A stretch of DNA of 34,404 nucleotides from Apostichopus parvimensis. Taxonomy: Eukaryota; Echinodermata; Holothuroidea; Aspidochirotida; Stichopodidae. Below, one piece after another: positions 21,588 to 32,213 of the stretch. A program made the position numbers and the translations under genes. How positions within the stretch are numbered: position 1 is the first letter of the stretch; each line of letters opens with the position of its first letter. The stretch lies in the NCBI GenBank assembly GCA_000934455.1, contig KN882380.1, positions 182,619 to 217,022 on the forward strand, written 5' to 3'. The notes under the pieces are model-generated. The model worked only from the letters and a program-made list of their open reading frames with translations. It was not told the DNA's origin and did not search any database.

Positions 21588-24552
21588 AAGGATGTTGATT
21601 TGTTATGGAATGTTAATGTAACCATTTCAGGCTCTTATTTAAGGATGTTGAACTTGTTTTGATATAATCTTCTCTAATTATTTGAAAATCTTCTCTCAGG
21701 GGAAATTGAATTGTTATGAAAGATTATTCAACATTTTCAACCTCTTTATTTAATGAGGATGTTGAATTGTTTGGATAACAACAACGGCCGTTTCTTCCAT
21801 GTCGAGGAACTAGGCACGAGGAATTCCATATGGAGATATGTCCTAATTCAACAACGCCACATTTTGCATTTCAAGTGAGACAGCCCTGTGTCAACTTCCT
21901 AAGAATGTACTAAAGTCTCATTTCAAACATGGATGAGCTTAAAATTTTTTCTTTTATCATGATTAGGAACTGAGCATGTGACTGTGTGTTAAGGTTTCAG
22001 GGTATGTGCAGCTGTGAGTAGTATGATTTTAGAAAGTTCCCTTCTGGAATTTGCTATGAAGAAGGCAACTTGTATGTATGTGAAAGAAAGTGTGTGATTA
22101 TTATCATTATTATTACTATTATTACTACTATACTAAGGTTTTGTTTATTTATTCATAAGTTTTCCAAGTAAACAATTAAGATTATTTTTGTATTCCATCG
22201 ATATTTTGTGTTATTCTACCTCAGGAGCGTACCACCTGATTCTTCGAACGAGACCAAATGGAAATAAAGACGAGAATTTGAAGAAAAAAAAAAAGAGAAA
22301 AAAAATGGGGGAGTAATACTCATGGAAATAAAACAAAATTTTTCTGCAAAAACTAACATTTTAAATTGTTTTGCTGGAATTCTGCATTAATGTCATAGAA
22401 CAGAGTCATATTTTTGGGGAAAGCAAATCTTTGTCCTAAGCCAAAATGCTGAAATCGTAGCAACAACAAATTTTCCTGAACTGGAACTTGAACTGGTTGA
22501 AACCATGACTTGCTGGTATACCACCGAAATTTTGCATCGCTAGAGTGATCGGCGTCCGTCGGTACGGAGTGTGTAACGTGGGTTGATGAATTGTCACCAC
22601 GGTAACAATATATGTTTATCTCAATACATACACTCGGATGGTCGCCTCTGTATATTCTAGTTGTTCAGTGATGCCTGGTCTTTTCTCTTAAAAGCAATAA
22701 ACTGGAACAGAGAGCTGGAACAGAATCAGGCGACTGTGAATTTGACGGATGGCATATCCAGGGTTGAGTTGTTGCGTGTATGGCATTTGTGTTGCAGAGT
22801 ACAACCGAACAGACTTCTTGTACAGAAGTATAGAAATGTGGTTTTTTACAAAGTATCCATCTGTGATATGTTATCAGTCAAAAAGGACCTTGCGATAGAT
22901 TTTCATTCTTGTGTCTGGAAATCTATCGGAGTCGATGTGGTTCTTGACTTGACACAGTTTGCACGATTGTAGATACACTGTGTAGTCGAGATTCTGTCAT
23001 GATCGAGATCGCAAGTCTTGTTCCTTTGAGTTCACTATACTGAGTATTATGTATGGAAATATTAAACCACTTTGATATTGTGAGGGATGTAAGATCAACT
23101 ATAACTTGCCAATCAAGTATCTGTCTATCTGTATTAATGTGTGTGTGTACGTATGTATGTGTGAATGGTGAGTGACTGCAACCCAGTGAGGCACTCTTAC
23201 TAATATCGTCAAAGTGAGGATTTATATCAAAGTGGGGCATATTGATTAATGGGGGGTTATTTGTCCTCACTTCCAGACTTCAGTATGCTGCATGGGTCTT
23301 TGGGGGATGGTTTGGTCATTAATTATGATAAATGAAGTTATGAATTTTGAAAGTTTGGTGACTGTTATGAGTGGCATTAAATATAATAAGTATATACTAT
23401 GATTTAAGTTCCAAGTACTTTATTTAAGGGTATGGTGTCTGTTCATGAGTACTGCGTGCATGATTGGGTTGTCTGTTGTACGTGAATCTCATCATAATGA
23501 TTGGACATGTGTTAGGAGCTGTGAGACCAATTTGAGTTACCGGATGCCTGCCGGGAGTACTCAGACTACGAGTACTAGAGCACAGGTACGAGGTAACAGA
23601 TATGAGTACTCTAGTCACGAGTAGAGTAGAATAAAAAAAAACACCTGTGTATGAGCACAAGCTCATTATGGAGTACCACAAATCTGTAACAGAGGTGGCC
23701 AGTATTCTTTTACAATTTGCATGGAATCTCGTTGAAGTTACTCCTTAGCGGTGGCGCTCTTTGAGATGAGAACGGTGTCTTTAAAGTTTTCTCCATCGGT
23801 TCTAGATTGGTTTGGTCAGCAGCATGTGCGCAGAGGTTTTTAACGATTTTCGTACGGTGAAACCCAAGGTGTGTTATATTTGGGTCTGAAGTTTGTCTGG
23901 GTTTTGAATGGATCAGTCGTGTGTTTGGTGCTTTTAAGCTACGACGTGAAGCATGGGTACTAATTATTACACGGTAATCAAATAATGTACAATACGTGTA
24001 TGATATGTAAGATGCAACATTGTATATATTATACTTTTGTTTTCTTTTATTTTCTTCTTCTTGTCTTTTCATTGTGTAGATAAGTTGCACACATTTGTGT
24101 CGTTGTCGTAGGTGGGTTCTTTATAACAGATGGGTTGATAGTTTTTATCTGGTATTTATACTTCAGGTAAAACAATAAAACTTGTCCAATGGTAATAATG
24201 TGCCACACAAGCCTTAGGTTATTTTACCCTTTGTTGCCATTTTAACTTTTTTTTTTTTAAATCGAGCGTAAAGATACACATGGTCGTAGCCCTTGTGAAT
24301 GGGATTATGGGAAGGGTTTTCATAAGTAAGAACGGTTCGGTAGTGTTCTTGTTAGAGTAAGCCATATGGTCATTTTCATCCTGTCTTAATGACATGGTTA
24401 AACATCAAGCAGAGTTTAAGGGAGCACATTGCATCTGAGTTTATAATGAGTTTAATGTAATGAGTTTATAATGAGTTTAGTGCAAAATGGCATTTTGGTT
24501 TAAAGTCAAACAGTGTAGCCGGTGTTAAAATATATAACACAAGTAAATTTTA

Positions 24553-24690
24553 CGTAGCCCTATTTGGTTGCTATGTGTCCAATTTTTGTGCTAATGCTTG
24601 TCCATAATTAAAACAACCTTGGCGTAGCCCTGTATGTTTGCAGTATGTCCAATTTTTGGGCTAATGCTTGTCTATACTTTATACAACCTT
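24553..24690. repeat. 70-bp tandem duplication
   Basis: Two copies begin CGTAGCCCT at 24553 and 24623 and end in ACAACCTT. They share TGTCCAATTTTTG and GCTAATGCTTGT. Just upstream, ATGAGTTTA is also repeated (about 24443-24480). Confidence 0.9.
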
Positions 24691-25930
24691 GTTCTTCCTT
24701 AATTTGTGAGATTGCTCCGATCTCCAACGTGAGAATTCGGAATGGGCAACCTGTATTGGCTAGATCATTCGTACCAAAATGTGCTAGATAAAATATTTCT
24801 ATCACTGAATGTTAAACTCATGTTGACCTCAGATGTAATATAAACTTCCCGAATTTGGTGACATGATTGGATCGTGTCGTGCTTTGAAGCGAGAAATAGC
24901 ACAAAACTTGTCATCAAAGCAGTTGATGACATTTAATTGATTACAGTGGGTGATGACTGCTCAGGCCTACAGCGTCGAGACATAATTAAATACTTCCAGT
25001 CACCTATTCATTGTTATGTCGTTTATACAACAGCTTTCGATAGAAAAAAGGAAGTCGGTCAGTCCTGTGGTCTGTAAGAATCTTTAAAGTCATATTCGAA
25101 ATGTACAAACAAATTATACGTTTCCAGCATTCCTGGTCATTATACCACCTGACCTGCAGTCTTTGTCGAGCACAGAAACTGCATCTTTCACGGCTAGTCA
25201 GTTCTCTTGGCTTAATATGGCAGACGAAATGAACATAATATCTTCTACTTTGTTTGAAACATACAAAGAATGTTTCAACTAGGAAGGCAGTTTTTTTTAC
25301 TCAAGAAAAAAACCAAACCAAACCAAAAGACAGTTGTTGGACTAAAAGTGTGGTTAACTCTGAATAGGTGAATTAGAGTGGTGTTAGTCTCCGAATGAGG
25401 ATTAAATGGGTTCGGTCATGACCTCCCTTGGGGGGATGTCATTTCGCAGAGTAACATTTGTAACAAAGAGTAGTAGGCCACAAGAAAATCCTGTGAGAAG
25501 ATGGATAAGTCAGGTTTATCCACCTCATTCTGGTGTTGTCACGGTTTTAGGTTATTTTGCACTTGAATATTGCATCATGGGAGATCTGCAGGAGCGGCGA
25601 TCATATTAAATTGCTCCTCGTTCAGTTTGATTTCAATAAACATTAGCAACGTTACTTGTCGTTTTCCGTTTTCTGTTCTTTCTCTTTTTTCATGTCATGT
25701 TTACATGTTGACAAATGCATCTTTCATCATAGAGTAATCAGGGTTTGTGGAAACGTTTGTACAAATTTAAACATTTACTTGTAAATGATGAATTGTGAAA
25801 GTAATAGATTTTGATAAATATTATTCAGCGAAAGCAACCCTCATCATCCACCCCCCCCCCCCTAGCAACAGGTATATGTTTGTCTCCAAGATTGAAATAT
25901 ACTATTAGACTGTCATTAGACTGTCATTGT

Positions 25931-26172
25931 GGAGTGTTAGCTCAGTGGTTAACGCCGGTGCCTTTCAATCATAAGGTCCCTGGTTCGAGTCACTCCCAGA
26001 TTAATGTATGTCGTCCAGTTACAGAGTTGTTGACAATTAACAATTCATAATCATGGACGTTAAATATGAATGTAAGAGACTGACTTCAGTCAGCTTGCGG
26101 CTTTAATAAGCCAATGAGGCTTCTTCGCAAGTTCCTGCTTGCAGGAGGATCTAATATACATACATACATATG
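25931..26172 (+). mobile_element. tRNA-derived SINE
   Basis: It has a head with an exact Pol III A box (TAGCTCAGTGG) and B box (GGTTCGAGTC) in tRNA spacing, then about 110 bases of unrelated body. A conserved-looking end follows, with GCTTGCGGCTTTAATAAGCC and a short hairpin TCCTGC-TT-GCAGGA. It finishes in an (ATAC)n tail. The 5' acceptor GGAGTG can pair with CACTCC, but the T arm lacks its 3' strand. ATTAGAC occurs in duplicate just before the head and again after the tail, a possible but unproved target-site duplication. Confidence 0.75.
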
Positions 26173-29100
26173 CAGTCAAAATACATTAGACACTTTCACA
26201 AAGTTACAAAAAAAAACATTTGATGCAATATTAAGAAAATTTTTATTTTGCTTCAAAGGAACAAGTATCATATTTCATCTACAGACATGCATTGAACTTT
26301 AAAAGGGGTGGTATCGTGTATAATCCACAGAGTAAATAGAATGAAGGACAAAATACTGTCTCAACTCTCAAAACATTCTGAAAAGCAAGGAAAAGTTACG
26401 AACAACTTTCTATTCCCTGGTCTTCCTTCGATTTTCTTCTTTTTTTTTCAAATTCTCTGGAAGATATACTCTAAGGACCTCTGTACAGTAGATCTGATCT
26501 GGATCATTCTGAAATGGATCAGATCCAGATCCAAGGAAAACTGTTGTTTTGTGTGAAGATACACAACATTGCATCCTTAACTTTTGTACATAAATACAAG
26601 AGATGATGACCTTTAACGATTGACTCAAATTTCGGTCAAACCTGGATTAACCGGATAGTCACGACATCCAACCATTTATAAACTGTAAATTGTACATCAA
26701 TCATGTCGTAACTTTTAAATGTGTTCTCTTATAGTTTCAACAGATGACACATAAGTCGTGCAAAGAGTAAATGTCACAGCACTGTGAATGTATGTTAAAA
26801 AACACATTGTACAGACCATTACAACAGCAGACTACACTAGAGGAAAGGAAACTAAAAGTATCATGATACGACCAAACAATCCCCCATTTATCCAGTATAA
26901 ACTATAAACAGTTAAATATGCCCCTCACGGCTACAGTGACAATTCAGCACAGTAGGGTTTCCAGTAATTAAAGTCACCTTTGCAAACCTCAATTTTTTTA
27001 TTAGCAATGCTGAAGATAACAAGAAGTTTCCAAATCGATTTCAATGAGTATCTCAACTACTCTTAAACTTGTTTCTGTTCAGAAAATTAAGAAGTGTAAA
27101 ATTAGACAATTCATGTGTTTTCGGGGTTGCTCACATGTTAATCAACTAAAACTAAAATCTCAATAGGATACAGTAACACCAATACAGTTGAAGATCTTTC
27201 AAAGGTAATGGCTGACCGATAGTCTGGTCTCTCTGACCTTTTAAAAAAAAAATTGTTACGGTAGTTGCCTATACTACCTGTAGTGTGTAAATAAGACAAT
27301 GTTGACTTGAAGCTTTGGAATAAAAAAATTCTAACCTACCATTGACAAAACAATCAGTGTGAAGCATGCCCAAGAAACTTGGAGAGAAAGACTTTAGTTT
27401 GAATATTCGGTAAAGTATAAGACGATTGCTCGACCTTTGACCTAATGATCCACAGAGCCGCGTGCATGTTAAATAGACGTGAATCAGTCGATATGAATCG
27501 GAAGAATTGATTCGGGCTTATATCGTACCTGTTCGGTAACTCACGATAAATTTTCAACAAATTTAAACAAAACTTATACATGGAAGACGTGTTTGCACTT
27601 TTCGAGTTGGGTAAAAATTTGACAGTGAAATTTTGATGGCAAGAAAACGAAGAAAGAAAAGAAGAAAACAAATTGGTGGAGTAGAGACTAAGTACCATAC
27701 TGCCTATGTGTTATAATAAATAGTACAATGTAATTCATTTAAGTATGGAAAAAAAAACCCACGTTGATGTCGATACAGCCAACCTAACCTACGACAATCC
27801 TGGGCTAATTTGTAATGGGTTTTTCTTTTATTTTCTGGTTGTCCCCCTCAGCCCCTCGGACAACCAAACTGTCTTACTTATGCTGATTTGATTGTACAAA
27901 AGAAAAAAAAAGTGGAAAAACAACAAAAAATGACAAATATTTACACTTAAGGGGAGATGTGTTGGGTTTTGGTGTATAGAACACCAGGCTTTGGGCCAGT
28001 CAAACTCCAAACTTTCGGGTGGATCATAGGCCCTACGAATATCTTTGTTTTATTTCAGTTATACCGACGAACTCACGACAGGGAGTACGTCAAATAGCAG
28101 TGTGGCATCTATGCGTCTCCTGACACATAATCGAGACCGACAAACACCACACATTAATAGCAGACTGCATTTATAACACACTAACATTAATGGATGATTG
28201 CCTAGTATAGTTTACCATAAACCAGTGGTTACAGAAAGCAGGCCATCCATGACAACCCCAGACCCTCACCTACTCCTTCCCCCCACCCCAAACAACTTGA
28301 GGGAATTAGCCTTTGAATGGCATTTGTCAAAAGCAATAAGCCGACAACACCATAATGTGAAGAAAACTGAACATGTGGTGTTCACTGCCACCCTATATTA
28401 TTATTACATGAATCTACTTATCATTATTCCCTTACCCTAAATGAAATTTGAAAGTTAACTTTCTTTATAGGTAGCTGGTACAGGCAAGACAAAAAGGTTA
28501 AAAGAGAAAGAAGTTAGGGTCTCTCCACAGAGGTCCCGAGCACAAAAAGTCCCAACATAGAAGCAATCATCATACCGATTGAATGAAAAAGTGACCATGA
28601 AGCCATGGTGACATAAATAAGCAGTGCAGAACACCTTTCAGAGATGAAGGTGAAATGGGCATACTACTAATAAATCAATTGTTCATCAGAACAAGTCATT
28701 TATGAAACCCCTTTCTTCTCACTAGAACAAATAACTTTCTAGATATCTTCCCATCCCCACACCCCATCCCCACTTCAGTCCCCCCCCCAACCAAGAAAAA
28801 ATGCATCTCAAATATAAAACAGATTTTTGTTTATGTCATTAATTATTGCTTAATAGGTTAAGTTTATACATAGAGGGCTTGGAGGTGAAAACCTCGCATC
28901 GTGCAAACCATTCTCTACGGAAGCTACATACCGCCGACGAAATTACCGAATGAACATTTTTTGGCTGTGACCGACCCGTTTGATACACTTGAATAATTTA
29001 ATAATAAATAGAGAGGTGAAAGGTCAGAGAGATAAGAAAGAAAAATGGGGTTAATACATTGGGAATAATCTCTGCAGAAGAAAACTTATTCATGCTTTAT

Positions 29101-31165
29101 AATCAAGTCGCCAGGTCACGTTCATCTTCGATTCTATTAATTTAATAATTAAGAACTAATCATTTGAAAATGGAGATGGTAAAGTTTCCTGTTTTCTGCA
29201 GAACCAATGAAAATTCTACATAACAATACAATCAATAGTGCATTTCCCATTTTTCCCATAGAAGCTGATCTTCACACGAAGACAATGTTTCAAACCAATT
29301 ACAGGGATAAATATACTCATTTTTTTTAATCAATTCAAAAGAGTGAAAAAAATTATTTTGGCTAAATTTTGCAGTACTTCATGGGAATATATATTCATGC
29401 AGAGTAAACATTGTTTGAATGCATCAAGTGATGTTTATTGGAATTGGAATTGTTACCCATAGGCAGAAGATATTAAATGGTTTGGATGAGAAGTGAAGAA
29501 AAACATCAACTTCCCTATAGCCGGTGGTGTATTGCTGTCAATACGTAACGTATTTTGTCATTAATATGTCGAGTATTTATGTGGTTCAAACAAAATGTAC
29601 TTTACTGTCAATATTTAATGTATTCTGACATTTATACATAATGTATTTTTCATTAATAAGCGATGTATTTTGTGGTAAACAACAAAAATGGGAAGTTTAC
29701 TCTTAATACATATATGTATTTTTGACTTTGACTTATAACGTATCTCACAAGTTAATGCACAATATACTTCCATACATTATGAACAGCATAGGCACATCAC
29801 AGTGCAATGAATCTTGTACCAGCACTAAGACCTTATTGACTACACCAACCCATCTTTCAACCATGTGCAGGCCTCAAAATGTGGGATATTTACTGGCCAA
29901 ATATCAGTGGATTTTGCTGGATTGCCAGTAGATGGTTTGTCAGTAGATGGCACTAGAATTTTGTCTGCCAGTAGACATTAAGAACATAAACACACGATGG
30001 GTCGATAAATAATCATTAGCTGAAGAATTGCTATCATTGTTTCCGTACCTAACGTGAGCCCTGTATTAGGGATTACTATCAGCAAATATCTTAAAAAACA
30101 CCTGTACGGTTTACTGATGTGTAAGCTTGTAATTCAGGAAAATGCCAGTGAGGGACTTGATTTTGGTCAGTAGATTCATTTAAGCATTTGCATTTTGTAG
30201 CAAAGTGGCTAATATTGGCACAATTCTAGTCCTGATGTGGTTACTACGATGTAATAAATTCTCTTTAGATGTGCTATAGTATGGCTGTAAGGCAAAGTAC
30301 CATTCATCAACAATTAAATAATTTAGACTACAGGTGGTATCGATGTGAACTTTATACGATAATAAAGAAAGAAAATTTTTTGAGGTATTTTCTAGTTCTA
30401 ATTTAACATATTTTATTTAGTTATATTTTAGCGATTTCCTTTAAAAGGTTGACGGAAGCATGACCAGTGCTGAAAATGTGTGAAGTCTGGAACTGCTAAA
30501 TTGTTGTCTAATTTGAATGGCATTTATAATCTCTGAGGAGATGCAAAAAGAAACTTGTCGAATATGCTTTTTTTATCGATAACTAAGTTTCAATACACCA
30601 TGCCTATATTAATTATCATCTTTCAAACGTTTTGTAAAAAGTTGACGCACAATTCTAACTTGTCATCGAGAAATCGAAAACCACTGTGGCAGAGAAAATG
30701 AGTGTGTGTTAGATGTAAAAGGTCTTTTAGGCTGTGTAGACTAAGTAAAACAACAACACAACACACAACAGAAGTGATTGACTAACCTAACATCCCTTGT
30801 CCTTTCTGATGGGGAGGGGGAGGGGGGGGGTGGAGTAAGTGGGAAGTGAAGGGAGGGTGAGGTTCTATGCCAATAAAGGTTAGTATCCTAAAGTAAAGGT
30901 AACTATGACATACAACCCCCAAAAAGGAAGCCCTTACCCTTTCTTTCATCTTTTTCCACTGAACTCAGTTTTTTGAGCTATATCATTAATTCAATAAACC
31001 ACTAATACATTCATATACAGTATTTCTGCACTGCTAACTACAACTCTAATTATTATAACGATTATAATGATTATAATTAACCGGCAACTTTCTTCTTCTT
31101 CTTCCTTTGTTTTTTATAAACTTAATATTTCATGTAACCCTCAATGTTTTTTGTAAGTGTGTTAA
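26173..31165. other. Intergenic: no gene recognised
   Basis: AT-rich DNA with homopolymer runs and the degenerate repeat at 29.5 kb. A GATC-rich inverted repeat lies at 26491-26531 (GATCTGATCTGGATC against GATCAGATCCAGATC). A less repetitive stretch near 28875-28980 is unexplained. Confidence 0.5.
29535..29760. repeat. Degenerate tandem repeat rich in TAATGTATTTT
   Basis: Repeats of CTGTCAATA start at 29535 and 29605 (70 apart), with a third weaker start near 29700. Words such as ACGTATTTTGTCATTAATA and ATGTATTTTTCATTAATA recur. Copies have drifted and differ by an insertion. Confidence 0.6.
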
Positions 31166-31169
31166 CCAT

Positions 31170-31199
31170 TTTATTATTATTATTGTTTTTATTTTTATT
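31170..31199 (-). terminator. Cluster of AATAAA signals downstream of makorin
   Basis: On the minus strand three AATAAA hexamers (31199-31194, 31193-31188, 31175-31170) lie about 510-540 bases past the makorin stop, and none lies closer. They sit in an AT-rich low-complexity tract, so functional use is inferred from position only. Confidence 0.4.
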
Positions 31200-31711
31200 T
31201 CTTCGCTTATTACCATTTCTATTTTTCTCTATGAATTAATAAAAAAATTGCATTATTTTGGTTGATGCCTGTACACCCAGAAAAAACTTGGGAAAATGTC
31301 AAATGAGATGACCTTTTGATTTCAACAAACCTAATAGAGTCCTAATTTAGGATGAAACCATTCCCCCCCCCCCCATAAGTGCATACATAAGTCAATCCGT
31401 ACTGTACTCGTCTGTCTAAATCGTTAATGAATTCTCCCTCTTAACCAATTCCTCCTTCTAATTTCTTTCGAGCATTTTCATATCGGCCACGATACTACTA
31501 CTACTGATTTCGTTTCGGATTCCAAGGAATCGTCGCATATCCGTAGCTACGATACCAAACAGATTCCAGTCGGATGAAAGCCTTTCAGATGATGACGTCA
31601 GTTAGCACCACAAAATTCTCACAGATTTATCCACGGTCTAAAAACTGATAATAATCACCTGAGATGAACTGGAAATGAAGATTCTACCTCCTCGCTCGAA
31701 CCTCCGCCTCT
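31200..31711 (-). other. Putative makorin 3' UTR
   Basis: Lies between the makorin stop and the AATAAA cluster. It contains a 12-base poly(C) run at 31363-31374 on plus. Confidence 0.45.
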
Positions 31712-32213
31712 TCAGCTGGTGTCCGAGCCGCAGTCGTTCTCGTCGTCCGCTTCCTCTTCTCTGCTCCGAGACGTCGACGTGTTCTCTTCGCGATTCCTGT
31801 GCTCCTCTCGCCCCCGTCCCAGGGTCGCCGCCGCGGCACCCACCAGGGTCAGGCCCAGCATGTTGATCCCCAGCATGAGGTCTTCTACGCTGTCGTCGTC
31901 GTCCGAGTCGCTGCCCCCAAACAGATTCCGGTAGAACAGGTAGTCCTCGTAGTCGCTGTCCTCAAAGTCGTCCCAGCTGGGCCCGAAGAGGAAGAAGTCG
32001 TCGTCATCGCTGTCCCAGTCCTCCCTCTCCTCCAGGAAGTCCCAGAGGCTGACGGGATGGTGGGTGGTCAGCCGGCCGTTCCCGTTGCCGTACCTGCGGA
32101 CTGCTTTGGATCGGTCCTGCAGCGTCCCGTCTTTGTAGGCGTGGCGGTAGAAACAGTTTGCGCCGAACGGACACTCGCCCCTCCCCTCGTTGAAGTACTT
32201 GCAATCCTTTTTG
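31712..32213 (-). CDS. MKRN1: Makorin terminal exon: last CCCH finger and acidic tail
   Basis: On the minus strand the acceptor is TTTTTGTCTCCAG. After one base completing a Ser codon, 166 codons and TGA follow. The CCCH finger ends in [10 protein letters not shown]. The tail has WDFLEERED, runs of Asp ([19 protein letters not shown]), a hydrophobic block ([20 protein letters not shown]) and a charged Arg/Glu end. It is much more GC-rich than its surroundings. The tail is longer than I recall for human MKRN1, and the Ala-rich and Arg/Glu end looks lineage-specific. Confidence 0.95.

Larger units (their letters stand above)
18491..25930. other. Intergenic: no gene recognised
   Basis: Non-coding as far as can be read. 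It holds the tandem repeats listed, simple TG/ATT tracts (about 19155, 19290, 22090-22125) and an AATAAA at about 22263 followed by A-rich sequence. The latter may be the end of a longer RASSF 3' UTR or a retroelement tail. The 103-codon frame at 22661-22972 has no recognisable domain. Confidence 0.5.

Noticed and set aside
22661-22972. 103-codon plus-strand open frame
   Set aside because: No domain or compositional signature and no splice context. A length of this order is expected by chance in a 34-kb window.
23447-23610. Cluster of four GAGTACT words
   Set aside because: Short word, low count and no consistent spacing; it could be chance or decay of a small local duplication.
23710-24090. 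126-codon minus-strand open frame, the longest apart from GC-rich shadows
   Set aside because: The predicted protein is low in structure signals with no recognisable motif, and no polyadenylation or splice signals support it. Treated as chance.
25406-25609. 67-codon plus-strand frame followed by AATAAA at about 25635
   Set aside because: No homology signal and no upstream promoter or splice evidence; the AATAAA is a common word in this AT-rich DNA.
26491-26531. GATC-rich inverted repeat as a possible regulatory hairpin
   Set aside because: Stems of 9-10 bases in alternative registers arise easily from the repeated GATCTG word; no other support.
27354-27698. 114-codon minus-strand open frame
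   Set aside because: Ser/Phe-rich with no recognised motif or splice support; probably chance.
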